In this document: positions 10,364 through 19,186 of the stretch, piece after piece | How the letters are laid out: each line of letters starts with the position of its first letter | Numbering within the stretch: the first letter of the stretch is position 1 | Assembly: GCF_018619335.1 (NCBI RefSeq) | Contig: NZ_JAHHDX010000135.1 | Location: 1 to 40,401 of the forward strand | Length of the DNA stretch: 40,401 nucleotides | Direction of reading: 5' to 3' | Source of the DNA: Alteromonas sp. ALT199 | Lineage (GTDB): Bacteria > Pseudomonadota > Gammaproteobacteria > Enterobacterales > Alteromonadaceae | Position numbers and translations under genes: made by a program | The notes under the pieces: generated by a model | Seen by the model: only the letters and a program-made list of their open reading frames with translations | What the model was told of the DNA's origin: nothing | Database searches by the model: none

Positions 10364-11491
10364 CTAAGCCATTTGTAGTGACAGGCTTTGCAGCTGAGTC
10401 CATTTTTCTTTCTGCATTGCAAAGGCGTGCTTCATCTCTTTGTATTTGTAAGCAAGCTCTAACCCTTCAATGCTGCGCTTCAATGTACGCTTCTTAACGC
10501 GCATAACGCGTTTTTTGGTTGCGTAGTACTCACTCATACGCTGCATTAACAAGTCGTATTCTTCCTGAATGGTATGCATCATTTCTTCCGCATTCGGCAG
10601 TAATGATACTTTTTCACTTGCTCTTTGCAGCTGCATCGCTGCCAGGGCTTTTTCGATGCGCTCTTCAGGTACTTTGCGAAGATTCGACGTTAAACCTACA
10701 TAAGACAGCCCTTTTATTAGCCATTTAGTGGGATCAAACTGATACCAACGAATGCCATTGCGGTAGTCGTACTCAAATATATGGTGATAGTTGTGATAAC
10801 CCTCACCAAAAGTAAAGAATGCTAAAACGCCATTATCACGTGCCGTATTCTTATCGGTGTAAGGCTGGCTACCCCAGAAGTGCGCAAGTGAGTTAATGAA
10901 GAAAGTAACATGGTGAACTAGCACCAAGCGCAATACACCAGCTACTAAAATCATGCCCATGACGTCGCCGTTCAGATAACCCAGCAGACCAGTAATACCA
11001 AAGTTAGCAGCGAGTACGATAGGCAAGTAGTATTTGTGCTGCCACATCACAACGCTATCTTTTTGTAGATCTTTACAGTTGCTGTAATCATCGTAACGCT
11101 TAGCTTGATACTCGCGTAACATCCAGCCGATGTGCGCAAACCAAAGTCCTTTCTTTGCAGAGTAGGGGTCTTTGTCGTTGTCATCTACATGGCGATGGTG
11201 AACGCGATGATCTGACGACCAGTGCAAAATACTATTTTGCAGGGCCATCGCCCCACCAATCGCTAATACGACACGAACTACAATGTTGGCATCGTATGTT
11301 TTATGTGACCACAAGCGATGATACCCAGCAGTTATCGACATACCGGTGAAATAGAATAGGAATATGGCGGTACCGATTTCTGCCCAATCGATACCCTTAT
11401 ATGCCACCCAAAGCGGCACACCAATAAATGCAATTGCGCCCGATATTATAAATACCAGCACATTCGTTAGGATAAGAGGAGGTTTTTTCAT
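10364..11491 (-). CDS. Membrane acyl-CoA/fatty-acid desaturase (delta-9 type)
   Basis: This is an integral membrane di-iron desaturase of about 375 residues that introduces a cis double bond into saturated acyl chains. The three histidine boxes are present: HRLWSH, HRVHHRH and GYHNYHH. Hydrophobic segments surround them (about 8-55 and 150-200). The C-terminal 90 residues are an unusually long charged, probably helical tail. I chose the ATG giving MKKPPLIL, and an in-frame TTG lies three codons upstream. It is a single-gene unit followed by a strong terminator. Acyl-CoA or acyl-lipid substrate cannot be distinguished from the sequence. Confidence 0.92.
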   Translation of the reverse strand: MKKPPLILTNVLVFIISGAIAFIGVPLWVAYKGIDWAEIGTAIFLFYFTGMSITAGYHRLWSHKTYDANIVVRVVLAIGGAMALQNSILHWSSDHRVHHRHVDDNDKDPYSAKKGLWFAHIGWMLREYQAKRYDDYSNCKDLQKDSVVMWQHKYYLPIVLAANFGITGLLGYLNGDVMGMILVAGVLRLVLVHHVTFFINSLAHFWGSQPYTDKNTARDNGVLAFFTFGEGYHNYHHIFEYDYRNGIRWYQFDPTKWLIKGLSYVGLTSNLRKVPEERIEKALAAMQLQRASEKVSLLPNAEEMMHTIQEEYDLLMQRMSEYYATKKRVMRVKKRTLKRSIEGLELAYKYKEMKHAFAMQKEKWTQLQSLSLQMA

Positions 11492-11679
11492 TTTATACAA
11501 CTTGGCTTACAACTGTTCGCTAATTTATCTTTTTACGAGGCTTCAGGCAAGCAAAACCCGGATAAGTTCTGCTTACATGTGTAAAGTTTAATTATAGCCG
11601 AGGGTGGCTAAAACGCTGGTGAAACGTAAGAATTAATGCTTAACCCTTGTTTATAAAAGAGATGATTTTGTACTGGTCT

Positions 11680-13029
11680 TCAGCCTACCAGGTCTTTTTT
11701 TATTGCATTTTCGATGACAAAAATTCTATCTTGTCCCCAAACCTGAATATCATGGTAGCGAAACACTGGTACGCCCCAACTTCCTTTTGAATACATGTCT
11801 TGTTGGTTTCGTTCTACTTCATCTTGCCATGAACGGTTAGTTAAATGTTGTTTGGCTTGCTCCCAATCTAATCCTGCTTTTTCAACGATTTTCTTTAATC
11901 CCTTGTCTGTTTCTGCGCGGATCCCTTTAGTATTTACAGCTTCTGAGAAGGCCACCAAATAATGTAGGAAACGCCCATTTTCTCGAGCATAATTAAGAAG
12001 TGAATAGCAGCGCCTCACACCATCTCCAAGTGGATCTGCTAGTTTTCCATACGGCCAGCCTAATTTTTTTGCTTCGCGCTTTGTGTCTAAAAATATATAG
12101 AGTGCTTTTTTGAAAGGAACAAAAAGACCACGCATCATCATTGGCAACACGGGGTGAACAACTAACGGAACTTGATAGGTGCTAGCCAGAGATATTCCTT
12201 CTAACAGTGCTATGTGGGAGTATGGACTTCGCGCCGACCAAAATAGCTCTATAGGTTTTCCGTTTTTAATCTCTACGTCATCGTTTATAGCCGTTGGTAA
12301 TGCTGCTATATCTGGGCGCTTTCTTTCTAAGTTGTAAGTTCTATTGAAAACCACTGACGTTACATTTGTTAATTTCAATTGCTCTTGAGATAGTCTTTGC
12401 TCTAAATGATCCAGTCTATCCACGCCCCAATACCACTCACCATCGTAGTAAACCGTTGCGGGTAAATAATGACCACGCTGACTTAGCTCAATGGTGTTTG
12501 CTTTTACTTGTTCTTTAATTGAATTTTTCTTACCAGCATCGATTGTCAATTCAGTTAGCTCTGAACCCTCTGATGTCTCCCAGAATTCATAAACAATGCG
12601 AATAAGTTTAGGCCAACTTTCCTTATTATTAATGGCATCTTGAAGTTTTATGGTATACGCCATAGTTCTTTCTGAATTAGGTTCTTTTAAACCGGTTTCC
12701 TGAGCGGGTACGGGTAAAAAGTTGTACAGTTGTGCAAGAAACATTGCGTCATTTAAGGCATGGTTTTCCCAAAGGGTTGGCTCTGGGAACATAACATTGT
12801 CAGTCGTGCTTATGACCTTTATCGAAAAGTCGACCTTAAACCTTTCTTCTATACTCGGTAATGCCTGAAGTAGTAAAAATGAATAGGGATCATCAACCTT
12901 TATGTACACTGATAGTTGAGCTGACTTGCGAAGTAGAATGCGTTTGGCCTTAAAAAACTGTCTACGAACTTGTAAACGCCAATCACTGGAGATAGCTTGG
13001 AGTAGTAGCGGCTTTATAGTTTTCTTCAA
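11680..13029 (-). CDS. Tandem DsbA-like / 2-hydroxychromene-2-carboxylate isomerase-family protein
   Basis: The protein has 449 residues and two thioredoxin-fold (DSBA, GST-kappa-like) halves. The first (about 38-230) has KVDDPYSFLLL. The second (about 255-445) has WSARSPYSHIAL and ends with a GSWGVPVFRY cis-proline loop typical of the HCCA isomerase/DsbA group. Neither half has a CxxC motif, so a disulfide oxidoreductase role is unlikely and a glutathione-dependent isomerase or transferase fits better. No signal peptide is obvious. The TTG start has AAGAGA upstream. It is divergent from an AraC regulator, which may control it. The substrate is unknown. Confidence 0.8.
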   Translation of the reverse strand: MKKTIKPLLLQAISSDWRLQVRRQFFKAKRILLRKSAQLSVYIKVDDPYSFLLLQALPSIEERFKVDFSIKVISTTDNVMFPEPTLWENHALNDAMFLAQLYNFLPVPAQETGLKEPNSERTMAYTIKLQDAINNKESWPKLIRIVYEFWETSEGSELTELTIDAGKKNSIKEQVKANTIELSQRGHYLPATVYYDGEWYWGVDRLDHLEQRLSQEQLKLTNVTSVVFNRTYNLERKRPDIAALPTAINDDVEIKNGKPIELFWSARSPYSHIALLEGISLASTYQVPLVVHPVLPMMMRGLFVPFKKALYIFLDTKREAKKLGWPYGKLADPLGDGVRRCYSLLNYARENGRFLHYLVAFSEAVNTKGIRAETDKGLKKIVEKAGLDWEQAKQHLTNRSWQDEVERNQQDMYSKGSWGVPVFRYHDIQVWGQDRIFVIENAIKKDLVG

Positions 13030-13189
13030 CGTCGTTATCTCTTGTTTCCCAAAGTACTATAGTTAACATCTATTTGCTGGTCATTTCCGGACAACCTCTA
13101 TTCATTTTGATTAAATTGTTAATGCCCTGTTAACATTTCATGCTTGGCGTCTTAGGATATTGTATAACTTCTAGATACCTGAGCTAAGA

Positions 13190-14227
13190 ATGAGAAAAGG
13201 TGTTTTCACTTACAATGAAGCAGTATTACCTATCTACTTTCCCAAAGTCCTGTTTGGCATGCTATGTGATGAGGGATACCACCCTGACGGGTTGCTTGCC
13301 GGCTGCGGTTTAAAGGAAAATGACTTTGAAGTTGAAAATATTAAGTTATCACTTAACGAGCACCAGCAATTCATTAAAAATGTTCTTGAAGTCAGTCAGA
13401 ATGAGCATATCGGCTGGAATTTCGGAAAGTGCATTAATTTAACGACGCTTGGAACTGTTGGTTATGGTGCGCTCAGTAGCGAAACATTAAAGGAGGCCCT
13501 TGAATTTATCAGCCAGTTTCTTCACCTGCGAACGGCTCTTTTCAGCGTTAGATTGGGGGAGCAAAATAATGGCGTAAAAGATGAGAGCTATTTAGAAGTA
13601 AAACCATTGACCTCTTTTAGTAATTCTCAATACTTTTTGCTTACCGCGGCGGTAAGCGCAGCTATGAATGTTATTCAGTTCTGTTATCCAAACACAAGTG
13701 TTGTGTCAAAAATCGAGATGCAGTGTCAAACTCCCAAATCAAACTGTGAGGCTTATCTCCCCAGTAGAGTTCCAATCGTGTTTAACAAGCTGTCTACGCG
13801 TATTTACCTTCACAATACGTTGCTGAATGCTTCTTTACCTACTGCAGATTCTTTTTCTCAAAAAGCCATGTATGCGTTATGCGCAGAACAATCTTCTAAC
13901 TTCGGCAAGAGAAAGGATGTTGTTACAGCTTTAAGAAAGTGTATTAAAGAGAGTTATCGTTTTTCTCTTTCTTTAGATGATGCGGCTGCGTTTTTCTATA
14001 TCTCTCCCAGAACGCTTCGCCGCGCGCTGTCTTCTTGCGGCACACATTTCAAATCAATTGTTAATGAAGAAAAGGCCCAATTCGCAAAGGAGATGCTTTC
14101 AAAAACAAATTTAACTATGGCAGAAATAGCGCTCCAATTAAATTTTTCTGACCCCTCTAATTTCGGTAGAGCTTTCAAAGCTTGGACTGGAGTTTCTCCT
14201 GTAGGTTGGCGAGAGCGCGGACAATAA
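13190..14227 (+). CDS. AraC-family transcriptional regulator (with arabinose-binding-like N-domain)
   Basis: The protein has 345 residues. The N-terminal 200 or so, with FGMLCDEGYHPDGLLAGCGL and LTTLGTVGYGALSS, match the ligand-sensing domain seen in OruR/ArgR-type AraC regulators. The C-terminal 95 residues contain two helix-turn-helix units, with LDDAAAFFYISPRTLRRAL and MAEIALQLNFSDPSNFGRAF. It is a DNA-binding activator or repressor of unknown ligand. It is divergent from the tandem isomerase-like gene and upstream of the atypical SDR, so these two are the likely targets. The start is ATG with a weak ribosome-binding site. Confidence 0.88.
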   Translation: MRKGVFTYNEAVLPIYFPKVLFGMLCDEGYHPDGLLAGCGLKENDFEVENIKLSLNEHQQFIKNVLEVSQNEHIGWNFGKCINLTTLGTVGYGALSSETLKEALEFISQFLHLRTALFSVRLGEQNNGVKDESYLEVKPLTSFSNSQYFLLTAAVSAAMNVIQFCYPNTSVVSKIEMQCQTPKSNCEAYLPSRVPIVFNKLSTRIYLHNTLLNASLPTADSFSQKAMYALCAEQSSNFGKRKDVVTALRKCIKESYRFSLSLDDAAAFFYISPRTLRRALSSCGTHFKSIVNEEKAQFAKEMLSKTNLTMAEIALQLNFSDPSNFGRAFKAWTGVSPVGWRERGQ

Positions 14228-14379
14228 TTGCGATATTTTTCTATAAAAAATTAATTAGTGTGGCTGTTTGTCCTCTTTTAACCATGGCATGACCACTTCT
14301 GAACTTACTCTAGGTTGGAAATGCCCGCCATAATCCGTACTTGATGTTCTAGGTAGAATTGATTCAAGGAAAACGAGTT

Positions 14380-15198
14380 ATGAATACAAATATGTCGGGA
14401 AAGACTGCAATTGTTGCTGGTGGTAGCGCAGGTATGGGAAAAGCAAGTGCTATAGCCCTTGCTGAAGAAGGGGTAAACTTAATTATATCTGCCAGACGCG
14501 AGCAGCGACTAAACAATACAGTAGAAGAAATTAGATCTCGCTACGGCGTAGAAGTTACTGCTGTGGTTGCAGATCACGCCACGGAAGAGGGGCGTGCAAA
14601 GCTGTTAGCGGCCTGTCCAGGCCCTGATATTCTTATTATTACCATATCTCCGCCACCGATTATTTGGGAATACGACGATATAGAAGAAGAGAACTGGCTT
14701 GAGTCAGTTAAGCTTGGTCTTATTGGGCCGGTTGAGCTTATAAAAGCATTTAGTAAACCTATGAAAGAGAAAGGGTGGGGAAGAATAGTGAATATCGCCA
14801 CCGTGGCCGCAAAGTACCCTTTAGAAATGAGGTTGATGTCGGGACCTGCACGCTCTGCGCTGGCGAACTACACTTCGGTTGTATCAAGAGACTTAGCTAA
14901 GTATGGGGTGATCTTAAACAACGTATTACCAGGTATGTATGCTACCGAAGGGATGATCGAGTTAGCCTTACCTCATAAAGAAAAAATTGAACAAAAATAT
15001 GGGAAAGGCGCGGCTGATAACATAACGCCTGAAATGGTACACAAGATGACCTTGGACTTGTTCGACATTCCTACTCACTCACTGGGCAATCCGAAAGACC
15101 TGGCGCAATTTGTCACATTGCTCTGTTCAGATGCTGCCAAATTCACCGTAGGTCAAAACCTTGTGCTTGATGGTGGAATGGCAAGAAGCCTGTTTTAA
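14380..15198 (+). CDS. Atypical short-chain dehydrogenase/reductase
   Basis: This Rossmann-fold protein has about 272 residues. The NAD(P) motif GGSAGMGKAS is at about 14-23, and the C-terminus has LVLDGGMARSLF. The usual catalytic Tyr-x3-Lys is absent. The aligned segment reads SGPARSALANY, placing Ser and Arg at the Tyr and Lys positions. That pattern occurs in an atypical branch of 3-oxoacyl-ACP-reductase-like SDRs. The ATG at 14380 has CAAGGAAAA upstream and is preferred over an in-frame TTG at 14359. It follows the AraC gene by 152 bases. The substrate is unknown. Confidence 0.85.
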   Translation: MNTNMSGKTAIVAGGSAGMGKASAIALAEEGVNLIISARREQRLNNTVEEIRSRYGVEVTAVVADHATEEGRAKLLAACPGPDILIITISPPPIIWEYDDIEEENWLESVKLGLIGPVELIKAFSKPMKEKGWGRIVNIATVAAKYPLEMRLMSGPARSALANYTSVVSRDLAKYGVILNNVLPGMYATEGMIELALPHKEKIEQKYGKGAADNITPEMVHKMTLDLFDIPTHSLGNPKDLAQFVTLLCSDAAKFTVGQNLVLDGGMARSLF

Positions 15199-15230
15199 AC
15201 ATTAAGTTAATACAAAGATTCACTTAAGCG

Positions 15231-15261
15231 AAAAATGCCAGACACTTAAAAGTGTCTGGCA
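15231..15261 (-). terminator. Intrinsic terminator of the TonB-dependent receptor gene
   Basis: A perfect 12-bp stem TGCCAGACACTT / AAGTGTCTGGCA (15236-15247 and 15250-15261) is followed, on the minus strand, by five T residues. It lies 52 bases past the receptor stop. On the plus strand no U-run follows, so it serves the receptor, although it may also stall transcripts from the SDR. Confidence 0.88.
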
Positions 15262-15312
15262 CAAGCGCGTTATCGTTTTTGTTTGCTCTAAATAACAGTT
15301 TGCTTCAGGTGC

Positions 15313-18060
15313 TTAGAATTTACCCCTTACGCCCAAGTTATAACGTGGACCATATGTCTCATAATCAATAAGCTGGTTGCTAAATCGACCGTGTCTACGG
15401 GTACTTTCGTCAGTGACATTAATCCCTTCTAAAAAGACAGATATATTCTCATTAACATCGTAACTAGCAGAAACGTCGAGCTGACTATAAGATTCAGTGA
15501 ACGTAGGTTCTAGGCCTCCAGAAAGTAAAAATTCGTCACGCCAGTTGTAGGCCGCCCTTACCTCATAATTTTCTTTCTCATAGAAAATAACGACATTCGC
15601 AGAGTCACTTAAGCCGGTAAGCGCAAAATCATTTTCTAACGAATACACGTCGTATTCATCTTCACTGTCTACCAGGGTATAGTTAACTATACTGCCAAAA
15701 CCAGATTCGCCAAACAGGTGCTGAACATTAAACTCCCATCCGTAAACTCGGGTCGCGTCAAGGTTTTGAGGTGTAGAAATTTCCCATTGAATAACGGGGT
15801 CCCCTGGCTGGGAAAGGCAATCAGCAACCGGATTAGTTACTGTGCCATTAGGACAGGTTGCTCTTGGGTTTGCGCTGGGATCCGTTAATGGGCCATTAGG
15901 CCCAACTAGCTCACTTTCTATTTGCCCTGTAGAAATAAAATTGTCAACTTGCTTGCGAAAGTGTCCTAAAGAAGCATAACTGCCTTCTTGATAATAATAC
16001 TCTAAAGATAAATCAATGTTTTCCGACTCAAAGGGCAGTAAATTAGGGTTTCCTCGAGACGCTCGAAAGGGACCGCCCGCGCGATGTAGGTTTAAGCTGG
16101 TGGCCGGAAACATCGCACCTATACTACTTCTAGCAATAGTCTTACTGTACGAAAACCTTGCGATAAATTCGTCAGTCATTTCTAAACTAAAATCTAAGTT
16201 TGGTAGAAAATGCTCGTACGCCCCCTCAAGGGTTTCAGTGACCTCTTCATCCGCTAGCACTTTTGCAACTTGAATTGGTGTGATCCAGTTAAAGCCAACG
16301 ACGGGTCTTTGTACAGAGTACGACTCGACATCTGTTTCCTCATACCTCACTCCGAAGTTTGCACTTATTGGCATATCATTGAAATCTGTAACGAAATCGA
16401 AAGAGATGTACGCGGCAGTGGTTTTCTCAGATATACCGTCTTGCTTGATATCAGCTTCATTGTATAGCGATTGCTCGCGTACTAAATCAAGAAATTCGTT
16501 GGCGCTAAATACTGGAAGAAAGTCGAAGCCTATACCACCAGGGCTAAAACTGTAGTCAAGTGCACTGATATCCATCGTTCCATTGCCTAAAGCAAAGTTA
16601 TCGCTGTAGATATTATTGCTGTCTACGTCGTATTTAGTGTGTGCAAAGCCGAAGTTGATAGCGTCAAGAGCACCGGTTTCCATGTTTAGCCACTTACCGG
16701 AAAGCTGCAATTGCTGAATATTATTTTCGATCTCGTAACCGCGCTCTTGATACAAATCAGCTTCTATATTTTCAGCAGCATAGGCGCCACCAGGTACGCC
16801 GCTGTCATCGTAAAAGGCCATAGGAATATCGCCGCTAAAATCTGCACTAATATGCACCGGAGCGAGTTCGCCAAAGGGGTTCTTAAGGTTGGCGATACGT
16901 TCGGCTGGTAAAGCTCCCGGATTAGAGTGAGATGTTGAATCGTGTACATCTAATTCGAAGCTAAGCGCCTCGGTTGCTAGCCATTCAAAATTGGCGCCGT
17001 ACGAGTCGTTTTCAGTTTCAAAGTTGTATTCCCAGGCCCAAAAGTTGAGCTCATCGTTCATTCGACTCGGGTTAACAATAGTGCCGTTTTCATCAGCTGC
17101 ACCGTCTTGAACATTGTCGAACCAGAAACTCATACGGTTCATTTTACCTTGTTCATCTAATCGAGATACCACATAGTCTAGCGTGGCTGTAAGAGTTTCT
17201 GTGGGGGCGTACTGAAAGACGAGCTGACCGTTTATACGGTCTCTATTAAAGTTTGTTTCTTCGAAATCTACAGTTGGAGTGCGCCATGTGGCAAGCGTAG
17301 GGTTTTTCGAGGTATCTATTTTGCTAGTATCTGGGTTGGCTTGCCCTGGGTATCCGCGCCCCCAGCCTTGTGTTCCAATGCGGTCAACATGACTGTCCCG
17401 CTCAGCATAAGAGAGCGATGCGAGAATGCCATAGGTTTTATCCGCAAACGTCTTACTCAACAATCCGGCTAGTTCAGGAGTGACATCGTCGCCCACCGTT
17501 ACGCTAGTGTCCATAACCGCTTTTGCACTCCATGCTGCTACAAATTCATCCAATTCAAAAGGACGAGCTGTATTGATATTTATTGTAGCGCCTAGCCCTC
17601 CAGAGCTTACATGAGCTTTACCCGTTTTATAAACTTCAACGCCAGACACGCTTTCCGCAGCAATTTCGCGAAAATTGAAGCTACGGGAAATGCCTTTTGA
17701 AATAAGTGAAGAAGAATTAGGCATTTGGCGATTATTGAGGGTCACTAAGTTAAAGCTGGGACCAAAACCTCGAACAGTAACTTGGTTCCCTTCGTTGTTC
17801 GAACGGTCAATGGATACCCCGGTAATTCGCTGTAGCGATTCAGCAAGATTGGTATCTGGAAACTTTCCGATATCTTCTGCAGAAATGGCCTCTACTACAC
17901 CAGACGACTCGCGTTTAATGTCCATAGCTGAGGTAAGAGATCCTCGAATCCCCTTTACTTCAATGACTTCGACAGACGTATCCTCTTGAGCCACTAAGGC
18001 GCTGCTGAAAAGAGAAGATGCAACAGCGAAGGAGACTGCGTTTAACTTTACGTTTTTCAT
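15313..18060 (-). CDS. TonB-dependent outer-membrane receptor
   Basis: This is a 915-residue energy-coupled outer-membrane transporter, probably for galactan oligosaccharides given its neighbours. A signal peptide (about 1-24, ending LVAQ) is followed by a TonB-box-like EVIEVKGIRGSL. The plug domain (about 50-170) has SAEDIGKFPDTNLAESLQRI and VRGFGP. A long beta-barrel ends in the terminal phenylalanine of GVRGKF. It belongs to the Xanthomonas/Caulobacter/Alteromonas type of carbohydrate TonB receptors. It has its own promoter, in which a perfect -35 box lies inside the putative GntR operator, and its own terminator. The sugar specificity is inferred only from context. Confidence 0.93.
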   Translation of the reverse strand: MKNVKLNAVSFAVASSLFSSALVAQEDTSVEVIEVKGIRGSLTSAMDIKRESSGVVEAISAEDIGKFPDTNLAESLQRITGVSIDRSNNEGNQVTVRGFGPSFNLVTLNNRQMPNSSSLISKGISRSFNFREIAAESVSGVEVYKTGKAHVSSGGLGATININTARPFELDEFVAAWSAKAVMDTSVTVGDDVTPELAGLLSKTFADKTYGILASLSYAERDSHVDRIGTQGWGRGYPGQANPDTSKIDTSKNPTLATWRTPTVDFEETNFNRDRINGQLVFQYAPTETLTATLDYVVSRLDEQGKMNRMSFWFDNVQDGAADENGTIVNPSRMNDELNFWAWEYNFETENDSYGANFEWLATEALSFELDVHDSTSHSNPGALPAERIANLKNPFGELAPVHISADFSGDIPMAFYDDSGVPGGAYAAENIEADLYQERGYEIENNIQQLQLSGKWLNMETGALDAINFGFAHTKYDVDSNNIYSDNFALGNGTMDISALDYSFSPGGIGFDFLPVFSANEFLDLVREQSLYNEADIKQDGISEKTTAAYISFDFVTDFNDMPISANFGVRYEETDVESYSVQRPVVGFNWITPIQVAKVLADEEVTETLEGAYEHFLPNLDFSLEMTDEFIARFSYSKTIARSSIGAMFPATSLNLHRAGGPFRASRGNPNLLPFESENIDLSLEYYYQEGSYASLGHFRKQVDNFISTGQIESELVGPNGPLTDPSANPRATCPNGTVTNPVADCLSQPGDPVIQWEISTPQNLDATRVYGWEFNVQHLFGESGFGSIVNYTLVDSEDEYDVYSLENDFALTGLSDSANVVIFYEKENYEVRAAYNWRDEFLLSGGLEPTFTESYSQLDVSASYDVNENISVFLEGINVTDESTRRHGRFSNQLIDYETYGPRYNLGVRGKF

Positions 18061-18100
18061 AAACAGACCTGTAAATTTTATGTGAATCTATTGTTTCGTC

Positions 18101-18129
18101 ATTGTTGTATGTATTATGTATATTGTCAA
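18101..18129 (-). promoter_or_regulatory. Putative sigma-70 promoter of the TonB receptor gene
   Basis: On the minus strand a perfect -35 TTGACA (18124-18129) is followed after 17 bases by AACAAT (18101-18106), a 4/6 match to the -10 consensus. The -35 box sits inside the ATTGT-NN-ACAAT palindrome, so a bound repressor would block polymerase. The transcription start has not been observed. Confidence 0.5.
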
Positions 18130-18133
18130 CAAT
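18122..18133. promoter_or_regulatory. Putative GntR operator upstream of the TonB receptor
   Basis: The site is ATTGTCAACAAT: inverted ATTGT/ACAAT arms around a 2-base centre. It is one member of a repeated palindrome found at several promoters of this locus, and lies 62 bases upstream of the receptor start codon. Confidence 0.6.
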
Positions 18134-18414
18134 TGTCATCAAGTAAAGTTGAATTTTTAAATGCTGCTAGCAATAGGAAAAACGCGAGCCTAACCAATCA
18201 AGGGGTTATGAAGCGTGTCAGATATAATTCGCTTGGCGAATGAATATGAAGGTAAACAAATAGTTGTTTGCAGGAATATTGTGATTAGTACGTCTAAAGC
18301 GCACTACCAGGCTGGTAGTGCAGCGTATTCAATAAAGAAAGAAAAGTTAGCACTTACGTATGTTGCAAGCAGAAGAGTCTTAGATGGCTTGTTAAAGGGA
18401 TTTATGTAAAGTTT

Positions 18415-19017
18415 TTACTTAATGTTTTTGCGGATTGCGGCAATAGCGGCTTTTGCGTCACCTTCGCGAAAGGCATTGACGATATCTCTATGTTCGTCTA
18501 CCAGTTTGCTTGAAGTTTTAATACGCTGATAATTCATTCGCATGCGAATGACTATTGGATACCAAAGATTTAGAAGACTTTCGCCCCCAGCAAGCTCTAC
18601 AAAATATTCATGAAAAGCAATGTCAGCTTTAGTGAGTTCTGTGTACTCTTCTCGTTCAAAATGCTCTTGCATATTGTCAATTATCGCATCCATATCAGCT
18701 AGTTGTTCTAACGTTAAGTGGCCTGCGAGTTGTTTGGCTGCGTACTCTTCAATTTTTTTACGAAGATCAATGCTTAGCTTTTGTAATTCTGACGGTAGCG
18801 GGGCGTTTACAGATGCGCCTACGTTGTTTTTACTAACTAATAATCCCTCTTTAGTCAGCTTTAAAATGACGTCTCGAATTGGACCTCTAGATACGTCGAA
18901 CCTTTCTGCTAGCTGAATTTCGTTCAGTTTGGTATTCGGTGCTAGTTCACCAGAAATTATATCTGAGCGGATTAGGTCAGCAATTTGATCTCGAACAGAA
19001 AGAATTTTTGGCTTCAT
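18415..19017 (-). CDS. GntR-family (FadR/FCD type) transcriptional regulator, copy 1
   Basis: The protein has 200 residues. The N-terminal winged helix (about 5-70) contains TKLNEIQLAERF and VSRGPIRDVILKLTKEGLL. It is followed by an FCD ligand domain whose metal-binding region includes DIAFHEYF and DEHRDIV. Regulators of this group usually respond to sugar acids or their keto-deoxy derivatives. It is about three-quarters identical to the second GntR gene at 39751-40353, and the DNA-recognition region is almost the same. The ATG at 19017 has GGAG upstream and gives the same length as its paralogue, so it is preferred over a TTG four codons upstream. A half-conserved operator at 19055 suggests autoregulation. 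Confidence 0.9.
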   Translation of the reverse strand: MKPKILSVRDQIADLIRSDIISGELAPNTKLNEIQLAERFDVSRGPIRDVILKLTKEGLLVSKNNVGASVNAPLPSELQKLSIDLRKKIEEYAAKQLAGHLTLEQLADMDAIIDNMQEHFEREEYTELTKADIAFHEYFVELAGGESLLNLWYPIVIRMRMNYQRIKTSSKLVDEHRDIVNAFREGDAKAAIAAIRKNIK

Positions 19018-19054
19018 TGATAACTCCAAATTTTATACTTATACGCGTTTGCGA

Positions 19055-19066
19055 AATGTTAACCTT
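19055..19066. promoter_or_regulatory. Weak GntR operator-like site upstream of GntR copy 1
   Basis: The site is AATGTTAACCTT. It shares the TGTTAAC core of the locus palindrome but has one degenerate arm. It lies 38 bases before the GntR start. The other GntR gene has a similarly degenerate copy at a comparable distance, which supports autoregulation by low-affinity binding. Confidence 0.35.
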
Positions 19067-19186
19067 TTTCTTTAAATTGTCCAGTAAAAACCAATTGGTA
19101 TAAGTAAGGTTCTTTCAATCCTTCGGCGTAAGTGATATACGCAGCTTTATTTGAATAAAGCTATTTACCTGCCTGACTCCCAATGT

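Larger units (their letters stand above)
18061..18414. other. Intergenic region between TonB receptor and GntR gene
   Basis: These 354 bases hold the receptor promoter and the operator near their left end. The rest is A+T-rich. It contains a 64-codon plus-strand reading frame with a GTG start (18215-18409) that resembles nothing I recognise and has no support as a gene. No terminator for the GntR gene on the minus strand was found here. Confidence 0.5.

Noticed and set aside
13126..13137. CCTGTTAACATT between the isomerase-like and AraC genes, sharing the TGTTAACA core of the locus palindrome
   Set aside because: The outer arms are mismatched and these genes lie outside the galactan locus, so it is probably a chance match.
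18215..18409. 64-codon plus-strand reading frame with a GTG start between the receptor and GntR genes
   Set aside because: No recognisable motif, no signal peptide and no conserved neighbour logic. A short open frame of this size in A+T-rich intergenic DNA is expected by chance.
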